Shown here: positions 33,541 to 46,122 of the stretch, one piece after another | How the letters are laid out: the number at the start of each line of letters is the position of its first letter | How positions within the stretch are numbered: the first letter of the stretch is position 1 | Assembly: GCA_036924285.1 (NCBI GenBank) | Contig: JAYKYS010000004.1 | Coordinates: 19,934,001 to 19,998,000, forward strand | DNA length: 64,000 nucleotides | Origin: Asterella californica | Lineage: Eukaryota > Streptophyta > Marchantiopsida > Marchantiales > Aytoniaceae | Reading direction: 5' to 3' | Position numbers and translations under genes: made by a program | Notes under the pieces: generated by a model | The model's input: only the letters and a program-made list of their open reading frames with translations | What the model was told of the DNA's origin: nothing | Database searches by the model: none

Positions 33541-33803
33541 TAAAACAACATACATCTAATGAGTATGTTGTTTTTCTACTTAAAAACTACTCATTAGATC
33601 ATCTCCTTATTATGCATGCAGCATAGTTATACCCCTATTTACCACGAAATGAATGGTTCTAATCTTTACTGTACATTTTAGCACATATATAGGTATATTA
33701 TAGATAAAACCATAGACAATATAAATGCAGATAAACAGATTTATAAGTTCTCTCGCCCCCACAATAATTATGGTTCGAAGTACAAAATTAATTAATATGA
33801 TGG
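33541..33803. other. AT-rich spacer with interleaved palindromes
   Basis: AACAACATAC...GTATGTTGTT forms a perfect 10-bp stem at about 33,544-33,573, and ATCTAATGAGTA pairs with TACTCATTAGAT near 33,589-33,600. The two hairpins are mutually exclusive. No gene is seen. Confidence 0.5.
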
Positions 33804-35192
33804 GTTAATACGACGGCTATCCTGGTTGGATGTATCACCCACGTCTTGCTTAGCTAAGGCTAACTTGTTGGAACTAACCGCGCACATGCGAACGTAGACT
33901 GCATCTCGTAGATAGTAGGGCTCGTGCCCTGGAGGAGATGCGATGGCGGAGCTGCCGCTCTTCTTGCCCTCGTTACATTCGTGAAGAGAAAGCTCGATGA
34001 GGGAGATTTTGGTGGAGCCGCCGCTCTTCTTGTCCTCGTTACGTTCGCGAAGAAAAAGCTCGATGAGGGAGATTTTGTCCTCGTTACGTTCGCGAAGAGG
34101 AAGCTCGATGAGGGAGATTTTGGCGGAGCCGCTCCTTTCTTTGCCCCCATACTTCTTGCTCGTGTTTGTACAAGAGAAGAGACCTTCTCGTTTGCTCGTT
34201 ACTCGTGTTGCGCCTGGCCAGACTTTGCTTTCATTACTTCCATTCATCTTATACAGTAGCTTGCCCCCATACTTCTTGCTCGTGTTTGTACAGGAGAAGA
34301 GACCTTCTCGTTTACTCGCTGCTCGTGCTGCGCCTGGACCAGACTTTGCTTCCATTACTCTTGATCTCTTTTGCCTCCGTGTACTGCTTAGACTGATCGA
34401 GGCTCTTAGTTATCTTATCATGTTCGTTATTTATCATAATGAGGTTTTGACCACCTTTATGTTCTTTCTTGATGTCGTCAACCTGCAGAGCCTGTCTTGG
34501 AAGTTAATCATCAGCAGTCTATGGGACCTCATTTGCTTATTCACAGCGGAAGGATGGGGTCTTTACCTCCGATGGTTCTCATTGGCTAGATCGACACCGA
34601 TCGTGCTGATCCCGAGAGCATGGGCGTCAAGTTTGCCAGAGCATGGGCGTCAGGTTTGATCAGCTTGTCCTTTAGCAGAAGGAATTTCGCACGCGTGGAC
34701 TCCACATAAACGCATCATCTTATTCATACCCTTGTCCTTTAAGGTACTAACTGAAACCCAATCAAAATGGAAGGAGAGACATTTGCTAGCTCAAGATGGT
34801 AGCTTTCCTCGCTAAGCATCAGCGAACCCAGCAGCTTATCCATTGCTTCTCATTTTGTGCCCCATCTTACATTATTTCACCTCGGTTTTTCTTCCTTGTC
34901 TTACATCGCCAAAGGCCTCAAAAGGATCTAGAGTATAGTCTCATTTCGAGAATATCGACTTAGATCTTGAATAGAGTTGCATCTGAGCATGTTGTAATCT
35001 TTACTTCTTCACTTTCTTTATTTGAACGGCTTCAGCCACTTGAGAGTTGATCGTATTTAATCTTGAGTCGATTTGCAGGAGAGAGAGATCTTGAAGTCGT
35101 TCAAAGGTACATGTCCATGATGTATCCACGACTGACGGAATCGCTAAGTTCCTCTTCTGTTCTCTGGAGCTTGGTCTTCACTAGTTACCTCC
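33804..35192 (-). repeat. Right arm of a large inverted repeat
   Basis: This is the reverse-complement partner of 25,412-27,118, with moderate divergence. It contains two rather than three copies of the ACAAACACGAGCAAGAAG unit (as reverse complement, at about 34,141-34,255 and 34,261-34,355) and three shorter sub-units of the GAGGGAGATTTTG type. The outer end is near 35,192 (CTAGTTACCTCCTCG). I could not identify a target duplication. Confidence 0.75.
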
Positions 35193-36551
35193 TCGTGATT
35201 GCCACGCTGTTGACAAGTTTCACTTAGGAAATTAAATTATCGTCGGCTACTTTGGACATCCTCAAAACTGATCGTCGAAAATCAAACTCCAATTATAATA
35301 TATACGGACCATGACCTAGGTCGGTCCTCATGACGAGGAGTCAGCGGTGTGAAGTGCGCTTCTGAGCGGAGCTAGTTCCAATCATCTTTGAGGCTCTCAA
35401 GAAACTATCAAGAAACGGTGAACCATTGAACCGAAACGCCAGCCAGATCTATATTCTACATCCATGGAAGATGTCTGTTGAGTATTGGTCGATGCAGGGA
35501 TGACAAAAGCTTTTTTATTCTTCTTGTAAGTTTGGTAATTTACATACAATGTACATTATCGAGGAGGAACGAACCAACCATCTGGATCTGTACATACTCG
35601 ACGAGGAACGAACCAACCATTGTGGATCTACTCTCGCGGTCGAACAGGATCAGGTCGTTTGTGTCTGTTATTGAACAAGTGCAACAGCAAAAAGCTGCTG
35701 CTAGTTATGGTTATTGAGATTCAGTAACCGACCACTACCTCATTCTTTTGTCTAACTGCTCACTTTGCTGTTTGACTCACAGTTGTGAATTCTGTTCTTG
35801 CTGTGTCACAGGTTTGTAGGACCCACATGGACCCCTTCATATAATATATCTGGATTTCAGCGTTGTTGGAGGTGTGTTCGCCCTAGATGTGACATCTGAG
35901 GTTCACTTCCCTCCACCTTTTCAGTTCCAACTGTTATGTGAGGAAAATTGACGGGCTCACGTATTGTATGTCATCTCTTTCTACTCTCTTGATAATATTA
36001 GCATTCGCTATGAAGTAACATCGTCACGAGCTCATCAAGTTTGAAACAAACTGACGTGTTATATTGATGGGGTCTTCCATCCGACGTTAAGCTTGCAGTT
36101 AACCACTACAGTTAAGCTTGCAGTTGAGCTACAGGTCGGGCATTCGTTAGAGAACTTGGTCTAATTTTAGCTGGCATGGTTCACAAGATTTACCGGTGTT
36201 TGATATTATAGAAGCTCGATAGGAGACCTTAGAGCTTCTAATAGCAGAGCTTAGTCTCGATGTTCCTTCTCCTTTTTGGACGTTGGGTTGTTTGACCCTT
36301 TCTCTTGATATATTGATGGGATCTTTTCATCCGTTAGATATTCATTGCATCGCGTTGGTTGTAACAAGTAGAAGAGGAGATCAGATCTAGAAGATCTCTA
36401 CATCGTGGTGTGTCGTTATCACGCGGTCACAGTACAAGAAAAAGGGTCCATCACTTCTCTTCTGTTGGCTGTTACGACGAGAGTTGACGTCCATCTTATA
36501 GATTTTTTCTGGAGTAATTGTCCTCCACATCGTTCACCTACGGTTCCTGAT
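35193..36551. other. Stretch with no supported gene
   Basis: A small two-unit repeat (CGAACCAACCAT...GGATCT) lies at 35,566-35,635. GTTAAGCTTGCAGTT is repeated at about 36,085-36,125. No domain is visible in the short frames. Confidence 0.4.
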
Positions 36552-36811
36552 TTCGCAGTAAGTACGCATCATTCATCGACATCTTCAATGCGCCGCCAAC
36601 ATAGAAAAACAAGTAATTTTAGTTCACCTTTACTCCTGAACGATCTATACTCCTGAACGATCTAGAAAGAGGTTGAATTCAACTGCTTTCGCAGTAAGTA
36701 CGCATCATCCATCGACATCTCAATGTGCCACCAACGTACAGAAACAAGTAATTCTAGTCCACCTTTACTCCTGAACGATCTAGCTACGAAGAGGTTGAAT
36801 TCAACTGCCAT
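36552..36811 (+). repeat. Two-copy tandem repeat, 136 bp
   Basis: TTCGCAGTAAGTACGCATCAT starts units at 36,552 and 36,688. Both end with CTGAACGATCT and GAGGTTGAATTCAACTGC. The first unit has an extra local doubling of ACTCCTGAACGATCTA. Confidence 0.85.
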
Positions 36812-36839
36812 CTAATTTTGAAAGATCTTTGTCTTGTAT

Positions 36840-37225
36840 ATTTCTCATTCTGTCCAATGTTGTCTTTATAGCGCTCACTTTGAAATCTCCCTCTGTTCTT
36901 CTCACATCTTTCATTCTGGCTGTTATTGTCTTTGCAGCGCGGAGAGTTTTCGCGGTTGATTTTGAAATCCTTGTCTGACCTTCATGTTTCTCATTTCGTC
37001 CAATACTGTCTTTGCATCGCTACGAGTTTCGCGGTTAACTTTGAAGTCTCTTTTTCATCTCTCACACTTCTCATTTTGTCCGGTACTGTCCTTGCAGCGC
37101 TATAGCTAAGAGTTTTTGCGGTTAATTTTGAGTGTTTTTACGGATAATTTTAAGATATCTCTTTGTCCTCTCATTTCTAATGCCTTCCGGTACTGTCTTT
37201 TTTCCGTTAACTTTGAAACCGTTCT
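36840..37225 (+). repeat. Degenerate tandem repeat, about 85-105 bp units
   Basis: At least four units share a TTCTCAT.T.GTCC..TACTGTCTTTGCA.CGCT core followed by GAGTTT.CGCGGTTAA.TTTGAA. Spacing varies. The last units lose the first half. It lies directly upstream of the long frame at 37,382. Confidence 0.7.
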
Positions 37226-37381
37226 CTCAGCTTTTTCAACTATATCTAGAAGAAGTAGTGTCTTTTCATCTTATTTTTTCGACTTTACATTCCCTGAGTG
37301 TAGGGGTGGATAAGATCTTTGATTGTATATGCACGATGAGTAGCAACAATTCTGCTGAGTGGACTTGTGAGGATGTAGCAG

Positions 37382-38701
37382 ATGGCAGTCCAAGAAATCA
37401 CTAGGACTGTACTTGCAGAGCTGCGGAGGATTGACTTTCAAAATATTTTGAAGTGTACATACAGACGTGCCACGATTCTTGAGAGTAGAGTTAACGCATT
37501 GTTGAAAAACTAGATTGACAAATCCTTTTCAGCAGATGCTCGAGAAGAACTTCAAGTCCACAGAGAGAAATACCAGCCTATTCGGAAAACTCTCACATCC
37601 TCTTCTCAACTATCTTCTCGTGTTTCTTTACGAGAGGCATCTACTTCTACTTCTTGTTCTTTGTCTCTAGCTACTGCTTCTCGTTCTCTTCCTAGAGGGA
37701 CTTTGCATCGAGTGTCGTCTCCATCCAGAGTGGTTAACCGTGACATATTTCAGTCTCCGATGAGTGAGTCCAGATCGAGAGATGTAGAACAACCTCGTCA
37801 CTTGGTTGAAGAGTCGTTAGACCAATGTGTGTCAGATCCAATAATTGTTGCCATGACCTCAGAAAGTTATCCATTGACTGAGTTGTTATATAAGCACGTC
37901 TGGCATCCAAAGTCGCCTGGTGTACCCAAGGCTGAGTGGGGTAGTGCGTATGTGTCAAAGTATCATCCTCGAACAAAGCATGTCTATAACCGTAATATCA
38001 GACTGCTCAGAAGTGCATTCAGAGATAGATCCAATCCTGTAGTCGATCTTGCATTCAGTTCTAACTTTCGTACAAACTCAAAGACAGAAAAGGTCACGTT
38101 AGACTATATCACGCAAGTTTGTGAGTCATTGGAACCATTGGTTTTCCAAGTACAAGAGATCAGTGTTGTTTTCCATTGTCAGTCATACGATCTGTTGAAA
38201 GGTTGGTTCAAGGATCATAAAAAATACGGTTGATATAAACCAAAGTCTCTTGATGCGCAATGTCAGAAATTTGACTCCGAGAATGATATTCGTAATATCT
38301 ATGATAAACAAGATATTTCCAGTGACATATTTACTAACATTGCATTGGTAGAACTGAGAGGTGTCCTCATGCAAGTTTCATGTGAATATATAGTTGTCTT
38401 AAACAAAGATTTGATGAAATGTGTTTCATCTGATAGTGTAAACAAATTGTGGTATGCTTTGCTCCCAACTTCTTATGCGTTCAAGAAAGGTAAAGCTGTT
38501 AGTGCTATCCGAAGAACTCCATATCTAGTATTTAGCATCCAAGTTATGGAAATTTATCCAAATCACGAGCCTAGATCTAGATATGACAGAAACAGTACAC
38601 CTTCTGAGTTATATGTTCCATGCGGAGAACAATGGAGACGAGATCACTGCAAAATGGTGTTCTACTCTTTTTGCGGTATGACACTAAACAAGCAGATGTA
38701 G
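37382..38701 (+). pseudogene. Unrecognised long frame (about 440 codons) with two in-frame stops
   Basis: From the ATG at 37,382 a single frame runs to 38,701, broken only by TAG at 37,511-37,513 and TGA at 38,231-38,233. The first part is basic and Ser-rich (TSTSCSLSLATASRS). The middle has SYPLTELLYKHVWHP and TDYI-like blocks such as LDYITQVCESLEPLVFQ. The part after the TGA continues with LVELRGVLMQVSCEY and LWYALLPTSYAFKKG. I do not recognise the protein. That the frame survives two stops without frameshifts suggests recent loss, or recoding. It may be the first large exon of a gene that continues to 40,800. Confidence 0.5.
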
Positions 38702-38886
38702 TTAGTTCTTTTCTTTTATGTTTTCATGATACTGGTTTGTGTTTTCATGATACGTACCGTGTCTTTGAAGTTAATGTTAGTACTTTACATGTTGCGATGA
38801 TTTGCACTAATTTTTGCTTCTGCTTCTAAGTGGTACTGATATTGAATAATTGTATAAGGTGATATTATACAGTTTCCAGCAATTTA

Positions 38887-40000
38887 CTTAACGGATCCAT
38901 TACAGTTGGTTATGACGACTATGGCATGGCCATCCAAGGATGAAGACTCCGATTCAGATGCTAATATCGGAAACATTGATAACTCCAACTCCAGCAAAGA
39001 TCTACGTTTGATCGGAGTTCATAACTCTAATGATGCAGAAGAATTCTCCATGACTGCAGCTGATTGCAAGGTTGGACGAACACAGATGGTAGGTCTCCAT
39101 AGTCGAATCCATGCAATATGAAAAGTTCATTTGATCATGACTGGTTGTCATCAAGACCTGATACAAGTACTGATATTTGTCTTCAAAATAATAAGGTACC
39201 TGCTGTATCAACTATTCCGTCAGATCGCGTTGCTCTTCCGATTGTTGCAGTACGAGATCCTTGTACTATTACTACTGCAATGCCACGGAGCGCTAGTGAT
39301 ACAATGGTTAGTTTAAGACCAAATGCCGAGGACAAAATAGTTATTCGTGCATGCAGATCTGTCATCCTCTTGGGTTCATCAATACAGGAGTCTATAGTCA
39401 CTCCCCGTGATTCATCCTTGCACGCTACAAATCCTCTCCCTCCCTCCTTTATAGTTTCTTCTTCTCATTTACAGTTGCATGTGGTGAGCAAAACTGTAGA
39501 CGAAAATTTATCAAGGTCAAGTTCATCAGAGTTTTACAGGATACAGAGTTTCTGTAGCCGAAGGCTGGTGACCATGAAGGAAATTTGAGCTCTGTGTTTC
39601 ATTATCCTTTTGTGTATGGGCATGAAAACTGTAAAGAGTTGACTCCAGAAAGTACATGTAGCATACACACACCCTTGTTACCTTCTTCGCCACGTTCTTC
39701 TCCAGACAGTGAAACTACTCTTGAGTCAACTGACACTGATACTACCAGCAAGATAGCTCAAGGCACGAGACCAATCATGGATATCTATAACAAGACATAG
39801 CCTTTTGTTAATGTCCAAGTGCCGGGTAGGACTGCATCGTCTACACTCTTGTTCAAGAAAAAAACACGTTACATTTCACAACCAGTGCGGAAGTTACAGT
39901 TGGATCCAGGAATGGACCAAAACAAGTCACAGTTCAACGATAGCTGACCCAGTGGAGCACCTTCTAGGTATGTACAAGTTAGCTTTCAATTTTGTAAAGC
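38887..40000 (+). pseudogene. Ser/Thr-rich exon-like blocks downstream of the long frame
   Basis: After an ATTACAG acceptor at about 38,906 there are open blocks at 38,906-39,121, 39,118-39,588 (156 codons) and 39,585-39,800 in different frames. The last of these stays open past its TAG at 39,798 for about 48 codons with VRKLQLDPGMDQNKSQ. Composition is Ser, Thr and Asp rich (SSPRSSPDSETTLESTDTDT). These look like linker exons of the same decaying gene, but exon joins are not certain and no domain is recognised. Confidence 0.35.
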
Positions 40001-40080
40001 AAACATCCTTGTACTAGATTTAGTCGATAGTTTTGTGCAAAAATGCATTTGAGATTCAGTATTAATCAGTATTGCATTGC

Positions 40081-40799
40081 AGAACTGTAACATTGGATGC
40101 ACAATCATCGCCAACTACGATACGATCGCGACCAACGTTACTGGAGAATTGTCAGATCTCTACTTCTTCGAGACCTAGCTGGCCTGTATTCCAAACCTTC
40201 CTCCTTTCCAAGCGACCCAAGAGGTAAAAATTTTCTAAACCTCATGCACATCGATCTTTAGATCTGCACTACAGACTACGTTAAGAATTTTATTTGGGCA
40301 GTGCAGCTTGAGACTAGATATGTTTCCCTGAGTTCCTTGAGTATCAAGGAGCATCTTTTTATTCAAGTGAAGGTAATATCGATTCATCTTCTTTAGTTCT
40401 TGTTTCAATCTAGCTTGAATCTAGTTCTTAACATGTTTTGTTTTCTCCAAACAGATAGTTGCAGACCCAGATCAAGTCTTTAAATTGTTCGACCGGGAAA
40501 GCAAGTTGACCATTGTGATGTTTGCAATGGGGTTGAGGTGAAAACATGATGTTTACAGCAATCTGAAAACGTTCATGGCTCAAGAAAACAATCAAGCTAA
40601 TAAATTAATATCTAGCATCGGGTGGGAAACGAATAAGGAGATAACCTTTTGTTGGTCATTCTGCAGATCTAACGAGATGTTACTTGATCGATTAGTTTTG
40701 TGGGCTTTAGATCATAAGATAGTTATTGCCAACCCACCGATACATGTGAATGGTGTCATCCGACTGTACAAACAGCATGTAAATTTCAAATCGCAGTAA
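40081..40799 (+). pseudogene. C-terminal exons of an unrecognised gene, copy 1
   Basis: Three exon-like blocks are separated by GT-AG introns: about 40,081-40,222, about 40,302-40,373 (ending GTGAAG before GTAATA) and from about 40,456 (after CCAAACAG) to 40,799. The last reads DPDQVFKLFD, SKLTIVMFAMGLR, a TGA at 40,539-40,541, then LVLWALDHKIVIANPP and VNGVIRLYKQH. It aligns by eye with 51,870-52,200, which lacks the TGA (KLTIIMLEMKLERKQDVFS, IVIAWGLKNKIEVVNLP, VDGVIQLSKH). Conservation between two decayed copies implies a real protein domain of unknown identity. Confidence 0.45.
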
Positions 40800-41164
40800 A
40801 ATGATACTGTCTGTACAAGATCTATAATGTCATGATTCATAAATATTTTTGTTAACAACCGGATCGTGTCTATCTGCTCGGAATGAAATTCTTGGCAATT
40901 GAAAAATCCTGTTCAAGTGAATTTCAAACTCGAGCAAAGCCATCCACACAGGAGTCTCATTATCAGTCACGGTGCTCATATGTATATTACAAGGTGCAAA
41001 TGTTGTCTGAGAAAAGTGAATCTCGTCCCGGTGCAATTTCCTTACAAGTGAGATTTTATGAATTCTGCATATATATACATATTACAATTAATGAAAATTA
41101 AGCACCAGCTTGAACTTGGAAAGCACTTCAGCTCCAGGAGGGCAATTCCAAAATCGCACTTGGA

Positions 41165-41275
41165 TACTGTAGGTACTCTTTCGAACGATGGAAAATGCCT
41201 ATATGTCGAAAAAGTGCTAATACTGTAGGTGCTATTTCAATTGATTGAAAATGCCCATCTGTCAGAAAGTTGATA
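41165..41275 (+). repeat. Two-copy tandem repeat, 56 bp
   Basis: TACTGTAGGT starts both units, at 41,165 and 41,221, followed by TTGAAAATGCC-type and TGTC..AAAGT segments. The units differ at about ten positions. Confidence 0.7.
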
Positions 41276-42985
41276 ATTTTATGAAATTGTACGTACTTAT
41301 TTGGAATGAGAAAACTCTGGTGCTATATTTTAAGGTGCAAGATTGTGCACTTAACAGAAACAAGGCAGCTGAGTGTGTATCGGACATTGCGCCATTTGCA
41401 CCTTCTCTCTCCTTCCGCATTGTACCTCTGAGCAGCACTTGGGCAACTTGAAAATGTCTTCCTGTGGATCTTGAATACGTTATTCTGGACATATATACAT
41501 ATTATACGTCTGATGATCAATTAACAGTAATACTCCAATTTCTGATTTATTGCTACATCAGATGGGAGTATGCTAATACTTCGAATTTGAACTGGAACCA
41601 TAAGATCTTTTCATAGTGCGTGATACATGACTAGATCCTGTCTGTGAATTAAACATTACTTAAAGTTTGTGGTGTTTGTGAACGCTACGTACAAATTTAC
41701 ATTCAGGATCCTAGTCAGATCCTAAGCTCATTAAGCAGGGATCCCCATGCGCACTGTCAACAGTTTGATGTTCAGCTCTCATCCTCAGATCCGATCCAGA
41801 GCCAGGATCATGAGAGTATGTGAACCGGCCATCACCGTTACATTTGATCCCACCTGAGTGGTACGCAATCGCTGCTCAGTAAGAGTCAACATGATTTTCT
41901 CAAGTCAATCCATCATTTGTTTCACTGCCTAGAGTGACTTCTGATTTGTGAGTTCACCGATGTTATATGTGGTAGCTAGTGCAGCATCCTCAGTCTCTAC
42001 ACCCGCAGTGTCTCAGCCGGTTTCAGTTGCTTTTGGACAGGAATCCTTGCTGGCTGATTCGTGGACACCTATGCTAACGCTGTGAAAGGATATCGATCTG
42101 AAGAGAGAGTAGATGACAAGATCGCACAAGTCTGACCGCACAGAAGTTGCCGTCCAGGTCTTTAGCTGCAGCACATGGTGCCGATTGCTGGGGCAACCAT
42201 TGCGCGCGCCAGGATTCCTGTATACGTATCCAGACCCGGATAGGTAGTACCGAGTGGTTACCATAAATTATCCAGTCTTTGCCGTGCATGGTAAAGACAT
42301 TCTCATCCCTGGAAGTGACAAGTTCATAGGGTTGAAATTTCTACTCAAAATCCCTGGAAACTAGTTGCCTTCGAATTCGTTGAAGAAACATTTATACAAT
42401 GATCAGTTCACTTGAATAGCACTTGGTACTGTTCTATGAGCTGACTATGTAAGTTAAATACTCGAGGATCGCCGTTTATCTGGAGGACAGTGAAGTATAT
42501 TTCAATTCTCTTCAGTGGCATAAGCATTAAAAAATCTATTAACTGTATCCTTGACTAGTACTTTTGCACCAGTTGTGCACTTTCTTAGGAACAGCAGATG
42601 ACATCAAAACTTCCAGGATGGGCATGATCCCTCCCCAGTAGATTAATCATGGGTAGGCTTCTCCGGGAAGTCTGCACTGTGAAGAGTATAAAGCGAACCT
42701 CAACTCAGAAGACTATCATCATTTCAAATTCCTTGATCTTGAGCCTTTCAATTGAGTTCTGTATCAGTGGGTGCCACCAAAACATAGGTGCGCCCAAATT
42801 CCCTCAGTTGATTGATTCACATGTACAGATTTGTTTGCTTGCTTAGACTCTAGACGTTCCACACAATGTCATCGATATCTAGACAGAGAAATATTTGAGT
42901 ACTTCGTACTGCAAGTCACTGCAGCTGTGCATTGCAATATTGTACATCTCGGGCTCTAGTACCACCTAATGGAATGCTGACTAAT

Positions 42986-42993
42986 TATATAAC
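42986..42993 (+). promoter_or_regulatory. TATA box of peroxidase A
   Basis: TATATAAC lies 77 bases before the start codon at 43,063. The same box is kept in the duplicate at 59,331-59,338. Confidence 0.55.
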
Positions 42994-43062
42994 ATCAGCC
43001 GATCCGTGTCTGTTTTATTTGCGTGCACGCAGGCAATTGCAACTGGTACAGAACCAAGAAAG

Positions 43063-44698
43063 ATGGATAAAATGGAATCAGCAAGGCTAAACATGTTCTG
43101 CATTTGGATGTGTTTCGCCGTATTGGTGGTTCTTGCACCAATCACGGCTGCAGGCCTAGGGAGTGTTTATGCCCCGGGCCTGTCAGAGGACTTCTACCAG
43201 AAGACTTGCCCTCAAGCAGCTGAGATTGTAGATTATTACGTCACGAAGTTCCTCAAGAAGGACGGAACCTTTGCCGGTGCCTTTAACAGATTGCAGTTTC
43301 ATGATTGCTGGGTTGGGGTACGTCTCATACTCTTTATTTCTTTAATTTGAATTTGCATTCATGAATGAGATTGCCATTGCTTGTACGAGGCTTCCCTCGA
43401 TCTTCGAATGGGCAATGAGTATAACCTTCCCATTGGCAACTGCAAGGAGAATCAGAAATATAAAGCGGAATTGAAATTTGGTACTCATATCAGTCACGGT
43501 AGAATATACTATAGTACTTCTAGATCTCGACGTGTACTTGGAACATTGGCCTCTGAAATTGTTCCTCCTCCAGATCAAAGGTTACTTTTTCTTATCACTG
43601 CCCAAAATTTTGCAGGGATGTGACGGCTCTGTGCTTTTGAACTCAACCACAACGAACCAAGCTGAGCGAGAAGCACACGTGAACTTCGGGCTCAGAGGTG
43701 TTGAAGAGGTGGATGAGATCAAGGCAGCGCTCGAATACCTTTGCCCGGGTGTGGTATCATGCGCAGACATTCTCATTCTGGCTGCTCGTGACGCCACCTA
43801 CAAAGTGAGTTCCAATAGGACTTAATCTATTTTCCATTCCACAGTTAATTACTTTACATTTGGGCAAATTTTTCGACCCAGTTTTGTCTCTTGAACTCAC
43901 AGTCGAGAATACCTTTGCACAGGCCGGAGGTCCAAGATGGCCGGTGGCATTGGGTCGCAGAGACGGAAATGTCTCAGTGGACCTGTTAGCCGACGGGAAC
44001 CTGCCCTTCCCAGTGTTGAACTTCAGCGGGCTTGTGGATAACTTTGCCCGCAAGAAATTCAATGCAAGAGAAATGGTCGTCCTCTCAGGTATTTACGTCT
44101 TCGCACTTGCCAGTTATATCATCTCAGTCGAGAGAGACACTTAAGCTTCCCTCTCATGGTAATCACAACAACATGGCAAGGAGGCAGATCGAGAGTCCCG
44201 GCTGGTACTTTATTCGCCTCCTGTGTGAAGCGTGAGCTACGTATGTCATGTAACGTCGTGAATGATCGATGTATTGCATTGTTCATAGGTGCTCACACTA
44301 TTGGCCGGTCTCACTGCAATGGAATCCTCCCTCACTTGTACAACTTCACGGGGGGCGACAATGCCACTGACACGGACCCCGCCATGAACAAGAAATTCGC
44401 TGCGTTCCTCAAGGAGCACTGTCCCCAGGGCAACAGGACCAACACCATCTTCCTGGACTCCACGGCGCATAAATTCGACCGCGCTTATTACAAGAACGTT
44501 CTCGCCGGGAAGGGAATCTTCATCACCGACTCCGCTCTCATCACCAACAGCGTAGGAAAGAGAGTCGTCGCTTCTTTCTCGAAAGCGAAGTCCACCTTTT
44601 TCGAGGAGTTTGCTGCGGGAATGGTGAAGATGGGAAATCTCGGGGTGCTGACCGGTTCTCAGGGTGAAATCCGCAAGACATGCCAATTCGTGAACTAG
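43063..44698 (+). CDS. Class III secretory peroxidase A (intact)
   Basis: Four exons, 43,063-43,317, 43,616-43,804, 43,923-44,088 and 44,289-44,698, join by GT-AG introns into 339 codons, the usual length of class III peroxidases. These heme enzymes of the cell wall and apoplast use H2O2 to oxidise phenolics. Residues 1 to about 30 form a signal peptide. RLQFHDC holds the distal Arg and His; [10 protein letters not shown] holds the proximal heme-binding His. The eight conserved cysteines are present (TCP, HDC, GGC, LCP, SCAD, SHC, EHC, TCQ). [18 protein letters not shown] and NLPFP are family motifs. Intron positions match the classic three-intron pattern. HDCWV replaces the usual HDCFV. The upstream Met at 43,006 is in frame but would precede the signal peptide by 19 residues, so 43,063 is preferred. 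Confidence 0.92.
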
Positions 44699-45082
44699 CT
44701 GGGATGCAGCAGTTCATGACCAGAATGTGAAGAGTCATTGAATCACTGAACATAGCAGCAGGTACTGTAGTGATTTAGTGGATTAAGGTGTCCGGGCATG
44801 CACAAATTCTTTTTAGTTAACATCAAGATTTTTAAGTTAGGATCCATTCATTTTCTAACTTCAGAATAAGCTCCAAGATTCGACGTCGCTAGTACTAGCT
44901 AGGAGTGGCAGATTAACATTCCTACCGTTGCCATTTGAACTGATTCAGAAGTGAGAATGTAGGACAGGTAGGACTGTTTTGAGCACTAGCTAGTTGCCTA
45001 ATTAGCAACAAAACTGTTTTACTACAGCTAGCGCTGTTTACGACTCAGAATAAGTTCGCATTAGGACACCCACTACCGTTTT

Positions 45083-45328
45083 ATGGCCAAAGATTTTCAC
45101 GGAGATGAGATCTACACCAGCGGAGATGAGCTATGCCACCTGACTGAGCTCAAAGAGGTCTACATGGAGCTAATAAGAAATTTCGGGTTTCCAGCATTTG
45201 TTAACGTTGTGGTGTTAAGAATCGAAGAGTGTCATGTGTATACATCTTGGATTGGTGGATCATTTCCGTGCATTTGAGATCTGAATGTTGTGAAGCTGCA
45301 AGTGGATTCCAAAGATCTGTACCTGTAT
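45083..45328 (+). other. Short frame of unknown meaning downstream of peroxidase A
   Basis: A 64-codon frame at 45,083-45,277 (MAKDFHGDEIYTSGDEL) is copied at 61,472-61,657 with one in-frame deletion. Part of it (45,189-45,328) also matches the reverse complement of 47,348-47,490, a much older copy. It may be a remnant of a repeat or gene; no domain is recognised. Confidence 0.35.
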
Positions 45329-46122
45329 CTTGTTATTCTTTGTGGGGACTCACTCTGTACAGAGACCGAGTTCCGACTTAAAGAGGATAAAATTTGAAAA
45401 AGATGTGGTCTAATATACTTGCATACACTCTTCTGCTTTATCTTTCACTTTATATATCACTTCTTCCCGCTTAAGGTAGAAGAATGCAGCAGGCTAAATT
45501 TATTACAAACCTTAATTTGAGGGAAAAGTTAGGTAATAAATCAGTGTATTTTGATTGAACTAATTTCTTTTCGTCAGTTAAGTATAGCATTTGTAGTCTT
45601 CGAGAAGCTGTGTGGTCTATGCTTGGTTCTTTTGTAATTCTGGATTTTGTAATTCTGGATTCTTTTATTCAATCCTTATACATAAATTTAGATTTTTATT
45701 GGAGCTTACTATAGAATTTATATTTAACATTGAGATGTTTTTGAAAGCAAAATTAGAACAAAAGTTTCCAGAAGGTGATTGCAATAGCATACTAATTCAC
45801 CTTTTGGTTATAACAACCGCCAACAACAATCATAACAGGTGCTAATAACAATCGGGTACCGCTAATGGGTTTTTTTCTCAATTTTATTTTCTAGGTTTCA
45901 AGAAGAAGTATTCGTAATAGATTCTAAAATCATTATGTTTTCATATATCCGAGATTCTATTTTTATAAATGCACACTATTTTTTTCAAAACATCATAATT
46001 TCAACCATTCAATAAGCTATTGATTGTTCCAAGTTGAAATAATAATCAAAAAATCAATAAAAAACTCATTGTTAAGAATATCAAATACAAATATTATAAA
46101 TTATCAGTTCAAAAAGTGAGCA

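Larger units (their letters stand above)
41467..45714 (+). repeat. Duplicated block, left copy (with peroxidase A)
   Basis: From GATCTTGAATACGTTATTCTGG at 41,467 to ...GAGCTTACTATAG at 45,714 the sequence is nearly the same as 57,803-62,074, in the same orientation. It includes 1.6 kb upstream of the peroxidase, the gene itself and 1 kb downstream. The upstream part has no other supported gene; its short frames (42,013-42,289, 42,649-42,846) are shared only because the block is copied. Confidence 0.93.

Noticed and set aside
42013..42846. Short frames upstream of peroxidase A, also at 58,356-59,191
   Set aside because: They are conserved only through the block duplication and have no start context, domain or codon signal.
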